Shown in pieces: positions 26,397-34,375 of a stretch of 64,000 bases of DNA (its first letter is position 1; every line of letters begins with the position of its first letter). The notes beneath the pieces are model-generated. The model saw nothing but the letters and a program-made list of their open reading frames with translations. It was not told the DNA's origin and made no database searches. Source of the stretch: Ascidiaceihabitans donghaensis (GTDB taxonomy: Bacteria; Pseudomonadota; Alphaproteobacteria; Rhodobacterales; Rhodobacteraceae); the NCBI RefSeq assembly GCF_900302465.1, contig NZ_OMOR01000001.1, forward strand, positions 744,001-808,000, given 5' to 3'. The translations under genes were made by a program, and so were the position numbers.

Positions 26397-26894
26397 ATGA
26401 TGAAAGTTCTATGCACTGCTATTGTAGCACTTCTACCAATGGCTGCGTCCGCCCAATGGGAAAGCCCCTATATGGACCGCGCACGCAAAGTATTGGCAAA
26501 AGGGCTTGGACAGATCGGCCAGTGGCAAACAACACACACAACGAACCAGACAGTGATGCAATGCACATCCTGTGCGCAGGTGGTGACAGTGGTGCTGCGC
26601 CAGATCGACGACTACACAAAGGGGTCTGATTTTGCGCGGCCCATGGATTTGTACATGGCGGGACGCAAGGCTTTGTGCCGTGATTTGGCAGCGGATCAAA
26701 CCGGCCGATGTCTTGATCTGAAAGCGCCCGGGTTCTTTTCATTGGAACAAGACGACATGATCTACGAATTCGTCACGCCGCTCGGAACCAGTTTGTTGGC
26801 AGGTTATGTTGAGGGGCCAAAAGATGCCACCGAACTGCCGCAGGCGCAAAACATTTTGCGACAGGCTGTGAAAGCCCTTAGCCCGCGTTGGTAA
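26397..26894 (+). CDS. Secreted protein divergent from the GbsR/MarR gene
   Basis: A 165-residue protein with a signal peptide (MMKVLCTAIVALLPMAASAQ, cleavage after about residue 20). The mature part has a CTSC pair at about residue 58-61 plus two more cysteines (ALCRDL and GRCLDL), so two disulfides are possible. I do not recognise the family. It starts from the divergent region with two palindromes and may share control with the desaturase cluster. A repeat-like hairpin follows its stop. Confidence 0.72.
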   Translation: MMKVLCTAIVALLPMAASAQWESPYMDRARKVLAKGLGQIGQWQTTHTTNQTVMQCTSCAQVVTVVLRQIDDYTKGSDFARPMDLYMAGRKALCRDLAADQTGRCLDLKAPGFFSLEQDDMIYEFVTPLGTSLLAGYVEGPKDATELPQAQNILRQAVKALSPRW

Positions 26895-26903
26895 TGGTCG
26901 ACA

Positions 26904-26947
26904 TGTTTTTTTCCTGAAAAAATCCCGGAGCATGAGGCAAAGCCTCA
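26904..26947 (-). repeat. Diverged intergenic repeat and bidirectional hairpin
   Basis: On the minus strand: hairpin GAGGCTTTGCCTC (26934-26946), then CTCCGGGATTTTTTCAGGAAAAAAA. This follows the plan of the repeats at 2214, 14241 and 39639 (GC hairpin, CCGGGATATTTTT, A-run) with changed bases. It lies between two convergent genes and has T-runs on both strands, so it probably ends both transcripts. Confidence 0.5.
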
Positions 26948-26962
26948 GAAAGACCTCAAAAC

Positions 26963-27589
26963 CTATCCCAATCGAGCCGTCAGAATGCTCAAGCTTCCGG
27001 CGCCGAAAGCCAAAGCAAACGCTGTCTCAAAGCCTCGTTTCATTCGGGTGTAGGCCGCCGTCATCGGCGCGGAAGAAAAGATCAACGCATATAGATGGAA
27101 CATGACAAAACTCTGGATGCCGATTGCAACAATGACCGTAATCAATGCTGAAACACCCGTGCCGGGGGGCACGCCAATGGAATAGAGTGCGCCAAAAAAC
27201 AACACGGCCTTAGGGTTGGTCAAATGCAATGCCAACCCTTTGGCATAGGCCCGCGCGGGGGTTGTTCGGGTCAACTCAGGGGCCTGCAATTTTGTACCGT
27301 ACCACGCAGACCGCGCCGATTTGAATGCAAGCCACATCAGGTACGCAGCGCCTGCATAGCGAATGGTTTCAAAAGCCCACGTGTTGGCCAGCATTATAGC
27401 GCCCAACCCGAAAGCTGCCGCGATCGACCAGATCAATGATCCCGTCGTGACACCGGATGCCAAAGCCAATCCCGCCCGACGCCCGGACGCCATCGAAGTC
27501 CCCGCAATGGTTAATGTTGCAGGGCCGGGTGATGCGGAGGCCAAAAATGCGGCCCCCAAAATCAACGGAAGGTTGATGCCGTCGATCAT
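26963..27589 (-). CDS. LysE/RhtB-family amino acid exporter
   Basis: A 208-residue exporter with about six helices. The family signature is complete: ILGAAFLASASPGPATLTIAG at about residue 10, where SPGPA is the hallmark, GVTTGSLIWSIAAAFGLG near 45 and HLTNPKAVLFFGALYSIGV near 130. LysE/RhtB proteins export basic or small neutral amino acids. Its start overlaps the plsY stop as ATGA, placing it last in the pyrB operon. Confidence 0.9.
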   Translation of the reverse strand: MIDGINLPLILGAAFLASASPGPATLTIAGTSMASGRRAGLALASGVTTGSLIWSIAAAFGLGAIMLANTWAFETIRYAGAAYLMWLAFKSARSAWYGTKLQAPELTRTTPARAYAKGLALHLTNPKAVLFFGALYSIGVPPGTGVSALITVIVAIGIQSFVMFHLYALIFSSAPMTAAYTRMKRGFETAFALAFGAGSLSILTARLG

Positions 27590-28197
27590 GCCTGTTTTTG
27601 TCCGATCTTCGGCTCAGTACCTGCGCGAATACGGGAGATGTTCGCACGGTGCCGCCAGAAAATCAGCAGCGTCAGCACAATTCCCATCAAAAGGGCAGTG
27701 GGCGCGCCCATGAAGGTCAGCAAAAACGTTGAAGCTGCGGCAGCAACAAGAGCGCCCATAGATGAAATCCGCGTCGATGCGGCCCCGACCAACCACGCGA
27801 CACAGCACGCAATGCCAACGGGCCACGTCAATGCCAGCATAATGCCGATAAAGGTCGCAACACCTTTGCCGCCTGCGAACTTCAACCATACGGGATAGCA
27901 ATGCCCGATCATCGCGGCGATGCCTGCGATCTGTGCAGCGTCCTCGCCGACAAAGTGGCGCGCCAGCAACAGGGCCACGGCCCCCTTCGCGGCGTCGAAA
28001 ACCAGTGTCAAAGCGGCGGCGGTCTTATTGCCGGTCCGCAGCACGTTTGTCGCACCGATATTGCCAGACCCGATGTCACGCAAATTGCCAAGGTTCATGA
28101 CACGCGCAATCACCATGCCAAAAGGGATGGACCCCAAAAGATAGCCAATCACGGCCCATAGGGCCAAAAGCGTCAAACTGTTTTCGATGAATGGCAT
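27586..28197 (-). CDS. plsY: Glycerol-3-phosphate acyltransferase PlsY
   Basis: PlsY acylates glycerol 3-phosphate from acyl phosphate, the first step in phospholipid synthesis. The 203-residue membrane protein has its three conserved loops: LLGSIPFGMVIAR (about residue 20), GSGNIGATNVLRTGNK (about 43) and KFAGGKGVATFIG (about 107), with five helices. It begins in the last base of the pyrC-like gene and its stop overlaps the lysE start, so it is translationally coupled to both. Confidence 0.95.
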   Translation of the reverse strand: MPFIENSLTLLALWAVIGYLLGSIPFGMVIARVMNLGNLRDIGSGNIGATNVLRTGNKTAAALTLVFDAAKGAVALLLARHFVGEDAAQIAGIAAMIGHCYPVWLKFAGGKGVATFIGIMLALTWPVGIACCVAWLVGAASTRISSMGALVAAAASTFLLTFMGAPTALLMGIVLTLLIFWRHRANISRIRAGTEPKIGQKQA

Positions 28198-29480
28198 TAT
28201 GCGGCCTTAAAAATTTCTGTTCCATCAACGTAGGTCGCAAGAACCTTACCCTGCATCCGCGCCCCGTCAAACGGGGTGTTGCGCGATTTTGACCGCAAGG
28301 TCGTGCGATCCATTAAAAATGGAGCATGGGCGTCAAACATTACAAGGTCGGCTGGGGCATCTTTCGTCAATCGTCCCGATGCCAATCCCAAACGCTTTGC
28401 AGGGTTGAGGGACATGGCGCGCCACAACACAGGCAATTCGATTGCACCGGAATGCACAAGGCGCATCGCGGCTGGCAAAAAGGTTTCCAAAGCCACGGCC
28501 CCGCTGGCGGCCTCTTCGAATGGCAGGCGCTTGCTTTCTTCGTCTTGGGGCGTGTGCATAGAACTGATGATGTCGATTAAACCACTGGCCACGGCCTCGC
28601 CTATGGCAAAACGGTCGTCTTCATCGCGCAGGGGCGGTTTGAGTTTGAAAAAGGTCCGGTAGTCGGCAACATCAAGGGCGTTCAGCGTCAGGTGGTGAAT
28701 AGATGTGCCTGCCGTAATGTCCAACCCGTTGGCCTTGGCGCGTTCCAAAGCAGGCAGCGCGCGGGCCGTTGTGATCTGGTCTGCGTGATACCGTGCGCCC
28801 GTCATTTCGACCATCGCAATGTCACGGTCCAGTCCCATGCGCTCGGCCATTGGTGACACGGCAGGCAGTCCGCGCAACGATGCGAATTTGCCGGATGTGG
28901 CTGCCGCACCTGCGCTTAGGATCGGCTCTTGCGGGTGGCAAATCACCAATGCCCCCAAAGACCGCGCATAGGTCATGGCCCGCGACAGCACCTTGGTGTC
29001 CGTGACAACAGCGTCGCAATCGGTAAAGGCGATGGCACCCGCATCCATCAAAAACCCGATTTCAGTCATTTCGCGCCCCAACCGCCCTTTGGTCAGTGCG
29101 GCCATGGGATGCACATGGACAGGTGCCATTTCCCGGGCGCGACGAATGACAAATTCCAGCGTTTCGGGGTTGTCGATGGCAGGATCGGTATCGGGACGCG
29201 TGATCATCGTTGTGACGCCACCCGCAGCGGCCGCCAATCCGGCTGTACGGTAGCTTTCTTTGTGTCGTTCGCCCGGTTCACATACTTTGACACCCATATC
29301 GACAATGCCGGGCGCTAAATACTTGCCTGCACAATCCACAACCACGTCCGACGGCGCAGAGGGCGCGGGATCGTCAAACACTGTGTGGATGTGTCCGTCT
29401 TTTATCAAAAGCGCACCGAAGGTTTCGGTTGCGGCTTCTGGATCGATCAATTTGGCGTTTGTGAACAAAGTTGTGGTCAT
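28197..29480 (-). CDS. pyrC: Dihydroorotase family protein, probably non-catalytic (PyrX type)
   Basis: A 427-residue amidohydrolase-fold protein of the type I dihydroorotase family. In active enzymes the metal motif is DxHxH in D-(M/V)-HVHLREPG; here residues 61-70 read DMGVKVCEPG, so both histidines are lost (G63, K65). The catalytic aspartate in TDHAPH is also gone (SSMHTP, residues 306-311). Such inactive PyrC homologues (PyrX, pyrC') in pseudomonads are needed to assemble aspartate transcarbamoylase with PyrB. A true dihydroorotase should lie elsewhere. The ATG at 29480 overlaps the upstream stop; four further codons upstream are possible. Confidence 0.88.
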   Translation of the reverse strand: MTTTLFTNAKLIDPEAATETFGALLIKDGHIHTVFDDPAPSAPSDVVVDCAGKYLAPGIVDMGVKVCEPGERHKESYRTAGLAAAAGGVTTMITRPDTDPAIDNPETLEFVIRRAREMAPVHVHPMAALTKGRLGREMTEIGFLMDAGAIAFTDCDAVVTDTKVLSRAMTYARSLGALVICHPQEPILSAGAAATSGKFASLRGLPAVSPMAERMGLDRDIAMVEMTGARYHADQITTARALPALERAKANGLDITAGTSIHHLTLNALDVADYRTFFKLKPPLRDEDDRFAIGEAVASGLIDIISSMHTPQDEESKRLPFEEAASGAVALETFLPAAMRLVHSGAIELPVLWRAMSLNPAKRLGLASGRLTKDAPADLVMFDAHAPFLMDRTTLRSKSRNTPFDGARMQGKVLATYVDGTEIFKAA

Positions 29481-30019
29481 GCGGCGATCCAAATGAAAAC
29501 GGCGGTGAAAAGGAAGATGAACAGCAGCGCGAAGGTGGCGATGCGGCCGGACATGGCGGCATCCGACGGGCGTTTCTTGACGGGTGGTCCGGAATACGGC
29601 TCGGCGCTAGGGGTGCTTAGGGCCATTCCCTCGCTCCAGTCCGGTCCATGGGTAGTGTAGGTCGCGATCAAAGTCAGCTCAGCGCGTTTGGGCAAGGTGA
29701 CGGCATGGCCTTGAAACGCAAGTGACAGCACAATCAGAACATGGCCGCGCAAGGCAGCAAGCTTGGTGCGGTCAGCGCCTACAATATCGTCGCCCAGATC
29801 ATAGCCTTCGCGCAGGTATCCTATCAACCCAAGCTCTGACAGGTCTTCAATACGCACCAGCTCCATGTATGTCGGGTCAAGATCGTCAACACCCAACATA
29901 AGGCCAAGCGCTTCCGGTTCGGCGTTGTCCAGCTCTGCCACAGCCTTTGCATCAAGATTGATGGCAAACAGACGCAATCGTCCGGTTTCTGCAGCCTGTA
30001 TGGTCAGATCATTGGTCAT
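29477..30019 (-). CDS. Tail-anchored protein within the pyrimidine operon
   Basis: A 180-residue protein that I cannot assign to a named family. Residues 1-155 are soluble and mixed alpha/beta with many acidic residues (LGVDDLDPTYMELVRIEDL); a single C-terminal helix (ATFALLFIFLFTAVFIWIAA) ends the protein, so it is probably tail-anchored in the inner membrane. Both ends overlap neighbours by four bases (ATGA with the bPH-like gene and with the pyrC-like gene), so it is part of the translation-coupled pyrB-pyrX block. Confidence 0.78.
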   Translation of the reverse strand: MTNDLTIQAAETGRLRLFAINLDAKAVAELDNAEPEALGLMLGVDDLDPTYMELVRIEDLSELGLIGYLREGYDLGDDIVGADRTKLAALRGHVLIVLSLAFQGHAVTLPKRAELTLIATYTTHGPDWSEGMALSTPSAEPYSGPPVKKRPSDAAMSGRIATFALLFIFLFTAVFIWIAA

Positions 30020-30444
30020 GCCATTTTGTCTTTCGTGCTTTGGATCAAGTCACGCGCTTGGCGTGGATTTTCGATATAGCGCATGGTCACGGCCTGCCCG
30101 TCAGACAAGCGCAAAACAACGTCCCACCATAAGCGGGGCTTCACGGCTGTGATATCCATCAACGACACCTGATGGATGTCCAGATCCTCCATCGGGTTCT
30201 GGTACAGCAGGGCATTGGGGGTCAGTGTCCATGTGGCGTTCTTGTCGGTCCGCCATTCAGCGAAGTCATCCAGAATAAACATATATATTAGCGACAAGCA
30301 CAGGGCCGCCAACAGGGCCTGAGGCCCGCCAACAAAGGGCACTCCGGGCAACAACAGCGCGAAGGTGACAGCAAACAAAGCCAGACAGCGCAGGGCAAAG
30401 GCCCGTGGCGAGGCCGTCCAGATATGCACAGGCGTGCCTGTCAT
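30016..30444 (-). CDS. Two-helix membrane protein with PH-like domain, pyrimidine operon
   Basis: A 142-residue protein with two helices (about residues 17-60: [19 protein letters not shown] and [18 protein letters not shown]) and a beta-rich C-terminal half ([39 protein letters not shown]) ending in an amphipathic helix. That layout matches bacterial PH-like domains fused to two helices. It starts in the pyrB stop codon (ATGA) and its stop overlaps the next start. Its role is unknown; position suggests a link to PyrB/PyrX. Confidence 0.75.
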   Translation of the reverse strand: MTGTPVHIWTASPRAFALRCLALFAVTFALLLPGVPFVGGPQALLAALCLSLIYMFILDDFAEWRTDKNATWTLTPNALLYQNPMEDLDIHQVSLMDITAVKPRLWWDVVLRLSDGQAVTMRYIENPRQARDLIQSTKDKMA

Positions 30445-31379
30445 GCAGTTTGCGCTTTGTGATTGCGGGCCAACAAATCCATCGCGGCCATGCGCACGGC
30501 CACACCCATTTCCACCTGTTCCTGAATGACAGACCGGTTGATGTCGTCGGCGATGTCACCGTCGATTTCGACACCACGGTTCATGGGGCCGGGGTGCATA
30601 ACGATGGCGTCGTCTTTGGCATGCGCCAGCTTTTCGGCGTCCAGCCCGTAGCGGTGGTAGTATTCGCGTTCAGACGGAATGAACCCGCCATCCATACGTT
30701 CTTTTTGCAAACGCAGCATCATCACCACATCAACGTCTTTCAGCCCTTCGTTCATATCGTCGTAGACCTCGACACCGAAGTGTTCGATTTCGGAAGGCAT
30801 CAGGGTGGGGGGGCCGATCAGCTTGATGCGGTTTTCCATTTTGCCCAACAAGATGATGTTGGACCGCGCCACACGGCTGTGGGCGATGTCGCCGCAAATT
30901 GCGATGGACAAACGATGCAAGCGCCCTTTGGCGCGGCGGATGGTCAGCGCGTCCAGCAGCGCTTGGGTCGGGTGTTCGTGTCTGCCATCGCCTGCATTCA
31001 GAACGGCGCAGTTTACCTTTTGTGCCAGCAAATCCACCGCACCGGAATGGGGGTGGCGTACCACCAGCAAATCGGGGTGCATGGCATTCAGGGTCAAGGC
31101 TGTATCAATCAGCGTCTCGCCCTTTTTGACAGAGGACGCCTGCATGGCCATGTTCATGACATCGGCACCCAACCGTTTGCCCGCCAGCTCAAAGGATGCT
31201 TGCGTGCGCGTTGAATTCTCAAAGAACATATTGATTTGGGTGAGGCCCGCCAACACGTCAGAATGTTTGTGCCCGCCGCGGTTCAGCGACACATATTCCT
31301 CAGCCAGATCCAGCAGCGCCGTGATGTCATCTGGCCGCAATTGTTCGATCCCCAGAAGATGGCGATGGAGAAATGTCAT
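30441..31379 (-). CDS. pyrB: Aspartate carbamoyltransferase catalytic subunit
   Basis: PyrB condenses carbamoyl phosphate with aspartate, the first committed step of pyrimidine synthesis. The 312-residue protein has the carbamoyl phosphate loop [13 protein letters not shown] (about residue 52), [17 protein letters not shown] (about 130) and [11 protein letters not shown] (about 265). An open frame continues upstream to 31718 but opposes the glycosylase gene; the ATG at 31379 gives the family start [14 protein letters not shown]. It is first in an operon of six genes that all overlap. No pyrI gene is visible. Confidence 0.96.
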   Translation of the reverse strand: MTFLHRHLLGIEQLRPDDITALLDLAEEYVSLNRGGHKHSDVLAGLTQINMFFENSTRTQASFELAGKRLGADVMNMAMQASSVKKGETLIDTALTLNAMHPDLLVVRHPHSGAVDLLAQKVNCAVLNAGDGRHEHPTQALLDALTIRRAKGRLHRLSIAICGDIAHSRVARSNIILLGKMENRIKLIGPPTLMPSEIEHFGVEVYDDMNEGLKDVDVVMMLRLQKERMDGGFIPSEREYYHRYGLDAEKLAHAKDDAIVMHPGPMNRGVEIDGDIADDINRSVIQEQVEMGVAVRMAAMDLLARNHKAQTA

Positions 31380-31501
31380 GGGCAACCTCGTGGATATTTC
31401 AGGCGTTATAGTGTGGGGCGGGTGCTGCGGCAATTGAGTATTTTTGATTAGAACAAGCTTGGGGCGTTTTGTCTTTGTCTTGTGGGGCGTAGGGTGGCGA
31501 A

Positions 31502-32275
31502 ATGGAATCACAAGACTTTCATTCAGCGGCGGCTTTGTTGGCGTGGCAGATTGAGCTGGGCGCAGATGAAGCGATCTGTGATGCCCCGGTTGACCGTTAT
31601 GCTTTACCGGACCGTCTGGCCAAACCGGAACCTGCCGCAAAACAGAAAACCCCGTCCAAGGGGGTGCCTGCCCCTGCAGCAGCGGTGGATGTATCCGCTG
31701 TGGCCCAGATGGTGGCACAGCAGGCTGTCGACTTGCCGGGATTAAAGGCTGCGATGCAAGGGTTTGAGCATTGCGATCTTAAACTGGGCGCTCGCAACAT
31801 GGTTTTTTCGGATGGCGATCCGTCCGCGCGCGTCATGATAATTGGCGAAGCGCCAGGGCGTGACGAAGACCGCGAAGGCAGGCCATTTGTGGGCCGCGCC
31901 GGACAGCTTTTGGACCGGATGCTGGATGCGGTTGACCTTAGCCGCATCGCCGGAACGGTCTATATCACAAATGTATTGCCTTGGCGCCCGCCCCAAAACC
32001 GTGACCCGAAACCCGATGAAATCGCCATGATGAAACCGTTCCTCGAACGGCACATCGCTTTGGCAGATCCGGATGTTCTGGTTGTTATGGGCAACATCTC
32101 GTGTCAGGCACTGCTTGGTAAGAAAGGCATCACCCGATTGCGTGGCGATTGGGTAGAGGCCTGTGGCAAGCCAACCCTGCCGATGTTCCACCCCGCTTAC
32201 CTGTTGCGCAATCCCATCGCCAAGCGCGAGGCTTGGGCGGATCTTTTAAGTTTGAAAGCGAGGCTGCACGCATGA
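31502..32275 (+). CDS. Family-4-type uracil-DNA glycosylase lacking Fe-S ligands
   Basis: A 257-residue uracil-DNA glycosylase that removes uracil from DNA for base excision repair. The family 4 motifs are present: motif [21 protein letters not shown] (about residue 115) and motif B HPAYLLRN (about 226). Family 4 enzymes bind a 4Fe-4S cluster with four cysteines; here only C91 remains, and the other positions are F88, W161 and M177. An N-terminal extension of 60-70 residues, Pro/Ala-rich, precedes the catalytic domain. The stop overlaps the moaB start. Confidence 0.88.
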   Translation: MESQDFHSAAALLAWQIELGADEAICDAPVDRYALPDRLAKPEPAAKQKTPSKGVPAPAAAVDVSAVAQMVAQQAVDLPGLKAAMQGFEHCDLKLGARNMVFSDGDPSARVMIIGEAPGRDEDREGRPFVGRAGQLLDRMLDAVDLSRIAGTVYITNVLPWRPPQNRDPKPDEIAMMKPFLERHIALADPDVLVVMGNISCQALLGKKGITRLRGDWVEACGKPTLPMFHPAYLLRNPIAKREAWADLLSLKARLHA

Positions 32276-32814
32276 GCCACATTGATGAAAGCGCGGAGTT
32301 TATCGCCGTGCGTATCGCTGTTTTGACGGTCTCAGACACGCGTGGTCTGGATCAGGACAGGTCTGGCGACACGTTGGTGGACCGGATCGAAAGCGCAGGA
32401 CATATCGTGGCAGACCGTCTGGTGTTGCCGGATGAACGTGACCAGATCGCGGAACAATTGCGTATGTGGTGTGACAACCCAACGATTGACGTCGTCATTT
32501 CGACGGGCGGCACGGGTCTTACGGGGCGCGATGTCACAGTTGAGGCGCACCGTGACGTCTATGAAAAAGAGATCGATGCCTTCGGGACGGTTTTCACAAT
32601 CGTGAGCATGCAAAAGATCGGCACAAGCGCGGTCCAAAGCCGTGCGACAGGCGGCGTACGGGCCGGAACATACCTGTTTGCATTGCCCGGAAGCCCGGGC
32701 GCTTGCAAAGATGCATGGGACGAAATTCTTGTGCGGCAGTTGGATTACCGCCACCGCCCCTGCAATTTTGTTGAAATTTTACCGCGCTTGGACGAACACC
32801 AGCGACGGAAATAA
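32272..32814 (+). CDS. moaB: Molybdenum cofactor biosynthesis protein MoaB
   Basis: A 180-residue MoaB/Mog-fold protein. It has VLTVSDTRGLDQDRSGD near residue 17, ISTGGTGLTGRDVTVEA at about residue 78 with the TGGTG loop that binds molybdopterin, and LPGSPGACKDAWDEIL at about residue 140. In this fold the protein adenylylates molybdopterin or is a close paralogue. The ATG shares ATGA with the glycosylase stop. An upstream in-frame extension lies in the glycosylase gene and is not used. Confidence 0.92.
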   Translation: MSHIDESAEFIAVRIAVLTVSDTRGLDQDRSGDTLVDRIESAGHIVADRLVLPDERDQIAEQLRMWCDNPTIDVVISTGGTGLTGRDVTVEAHRDVYEKEIDAFGTVFTIVSMQKIGTSAVQSRATGGVRAGTYLFALPGSPGACKDAWDEILVRQLDYRHRPCNFVEILPRLDEHQRRK

Positions 32815-32909
32815 CACATACGTGCGTTTCACGTATGTGCCTTGGTATTTCAGCAAGGCAAACTACATTATAGACCACACGCGCCGCTTTGGTGCGCAAG
32901 GAATACGAC

Positions 32910-34373
32910 ATGCGGTTTCTAGGGCGAAGTTTGATAGGCATGCTTCTGGCGTCAATGACGCTGGCGCTGATGGCCTATGCCGTTTTTCTGGTGAATGGCG
33001 CCGTTCAGGCCAGAATTGGTGCCGAAAAGCGCGTGCCGCCTGCCCGCGAGCGCGTCTTTGCTGTCAATCTGGTTGAGGCGCGTTTGGGCACAGAAACACC
33101 TGTTCTTGAAGCGTTTGGCGAAGTGCAAAGCAGACGCACCCTTGAATTGCGGGCGGCCGCCAGTGGACGCGTGATTGCACTGGCCGAGGCGTTTGAAGAC
33201 GGTGGCGCTGTGGTCGCGGGACAGGAACTTGTCCGCATTGACCCCGCCGATGCCAAAGCGGCGCTGGACCGTGTCCGTGCAGACATTGCAGATGCACAGG
33301 CCGAAGCCCGCGATGCTGCAAAAGCGTTGAATTTGGCCCGCGATGAACAGGCCGCCGCCCAAGAACAGGCCGAATTACGACAACGCGCGTTTCAACGTCA
33401 GCAAGATCTGGTGACACGCGGCGTTGGAACGGCTGCCGCTGTGGAAACCGCTGAACTGGCAGCCTCGTCAGCCCGTCAGGCGGTGTTGGCGCGCAGACAG
33501 GTCATGACACAGGCCGAAGCGCGCATTGATCAGGCTGAAACCACTTTGTCGCGGGCCAATATCGCATTGGCCGAAGCCACGCGGCGGCTTGAGGACACCA
33601 CGCTGACGGCCCCGTTTGATGGCACTTTAAGCGCCACCAACGTGGTAGAAGGGCGTTTGGTCAACAACAACGAAAAGTTGGCGGATCTGGTCGATCCGGA
33701 TGCGCTTGAGGTATCGTTTCGGGTGTCCACGGCACAGTATTCGCGGCTTTTGGATGCGTCGGGTGCATTGATCCGCGCCGATGTTGTTGCGGTTTTGGAT
33801 GTTTCCGGTGTGGATTTGACGGCAACCGGCCGGATCAGCCGTGCCAGCGTCACAGCCGGTGAAGGGCAAACTGGCCGTTTGGTTTTCGCACGGCTTGAAA
33901 ACGCGGTGGGCTTCAAACCGGGCGATTTCACAACTGTGCAAGTGCGTGAACCGGCTGTGGAAAATGTTGTGCGTTTGCCTGCCTCTGCTTTGGATGCATC
34001 TGGAACTGTTTTGGTGCTTGGCGATGGTGACCGCCTTGAAGCATTGCCCGTGACATTGGTGCGTCGCCAGGGCGATGATGTACTGGTGCGCGGTGACGGC
34101 CTTGCGGGGCGCGAAGTGGTCGAAGCAAGATCACCCTTGTTAGGTGCGGGCATCGCTGTGACGCCCTTGCGCAAAGCAAAAAGCGGGGAAGTTGCCCCCG
34201 CATCCCCCGCGATGGTTGAACTCAGCGATGACCGCCGCGCAAAGCTGGTGGCCTTCATCGAAGGCAGCACACGTATGCCAGAGGCTGCAAAAGCACGCGT
34301 TTTGGCGCGGCTGTCAGAGCCATTGGTGCCAGAACAGATGATCAAACGCATTGAAAGCCGGATGGGGGGCTAA
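32910..34373 (+). CDS. RND efflux pump periplasmic adaptor
   Basis: A 487-residue membrane fusion protein. A hydrophobic N-terminal segment (LIGMLLASMTLALMAYAVFLV) anchors it, followed by a barrel-sandwich hybrid half (RTLELRAAASGRVIALAEAF), a long alpha-hairpin rich in Ala/Gln/Glu (residues about 105-190), the second lipoyl half (LTAPFDGTLSATNVVEGRLV) and beta-barrel. About 60 residues after the membrane-proximal domain form an extra helical tail (DDRRAKLVAFIEGSTRMPEA). The start follows AAGGA by 7 bases. It is followed 2 bases later by the permease. No outer-membrane channel is adjacent. Confidence 0.9.
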   Translation: MRFLGRSLIGMLLASMTLALMAYAVFLVNGAVQARIGAEKRVPPARERVFAVNLVEARLGTETPVLEAFGEVQSRRTLELRAAASGRVIALAEAFEDGGAVVAGQELVRIDPADAKAALDRVRADIADAQAEARDAAKALNLARDEQAAAQEQAELRQRAFQRQQDLVTRGVGTAAAVETAELAASSARQAVLARRQVMTQAEARIDQAETTLSRANIALAEATRRLEDTTLTAPFDGTLSATNVVEGRLVNNNEKLADLVDPDALEVSFRVSTAQYSRLLDASGALIRADVVAVLDVSGVDLTATGRISRASVTAGEGQTGRLVFARLENAVGFKPGDFTTVQVREPAVENVVRLPASALDASGTVLVLGDGDRLEALPVTLVRRQGDDVLVRGDGLAGREVVEARSPLLGAGIAVTPLRKAKSGEVAPASPAMVELSDDRRAKLVAFIEGSTRMPEAAKARVLARLSEPLVPEQMIKRIESRMGG

Positions 34374-34375
34374 GC

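Noticed and set aside
28212-28219. Third GbsR-type operator in the 3' end of the pyrC-like gene
   Set aside because: ATTTCTGT occurs as a half-site only, with no inverted partner.
30441-31718. Longer aspartate carbamoyltransferase with 113 extra residues
   Set aside because: The extension runs opposite the glycosylase gene and is low-complexity; the shorter start gives the family N-terminus.
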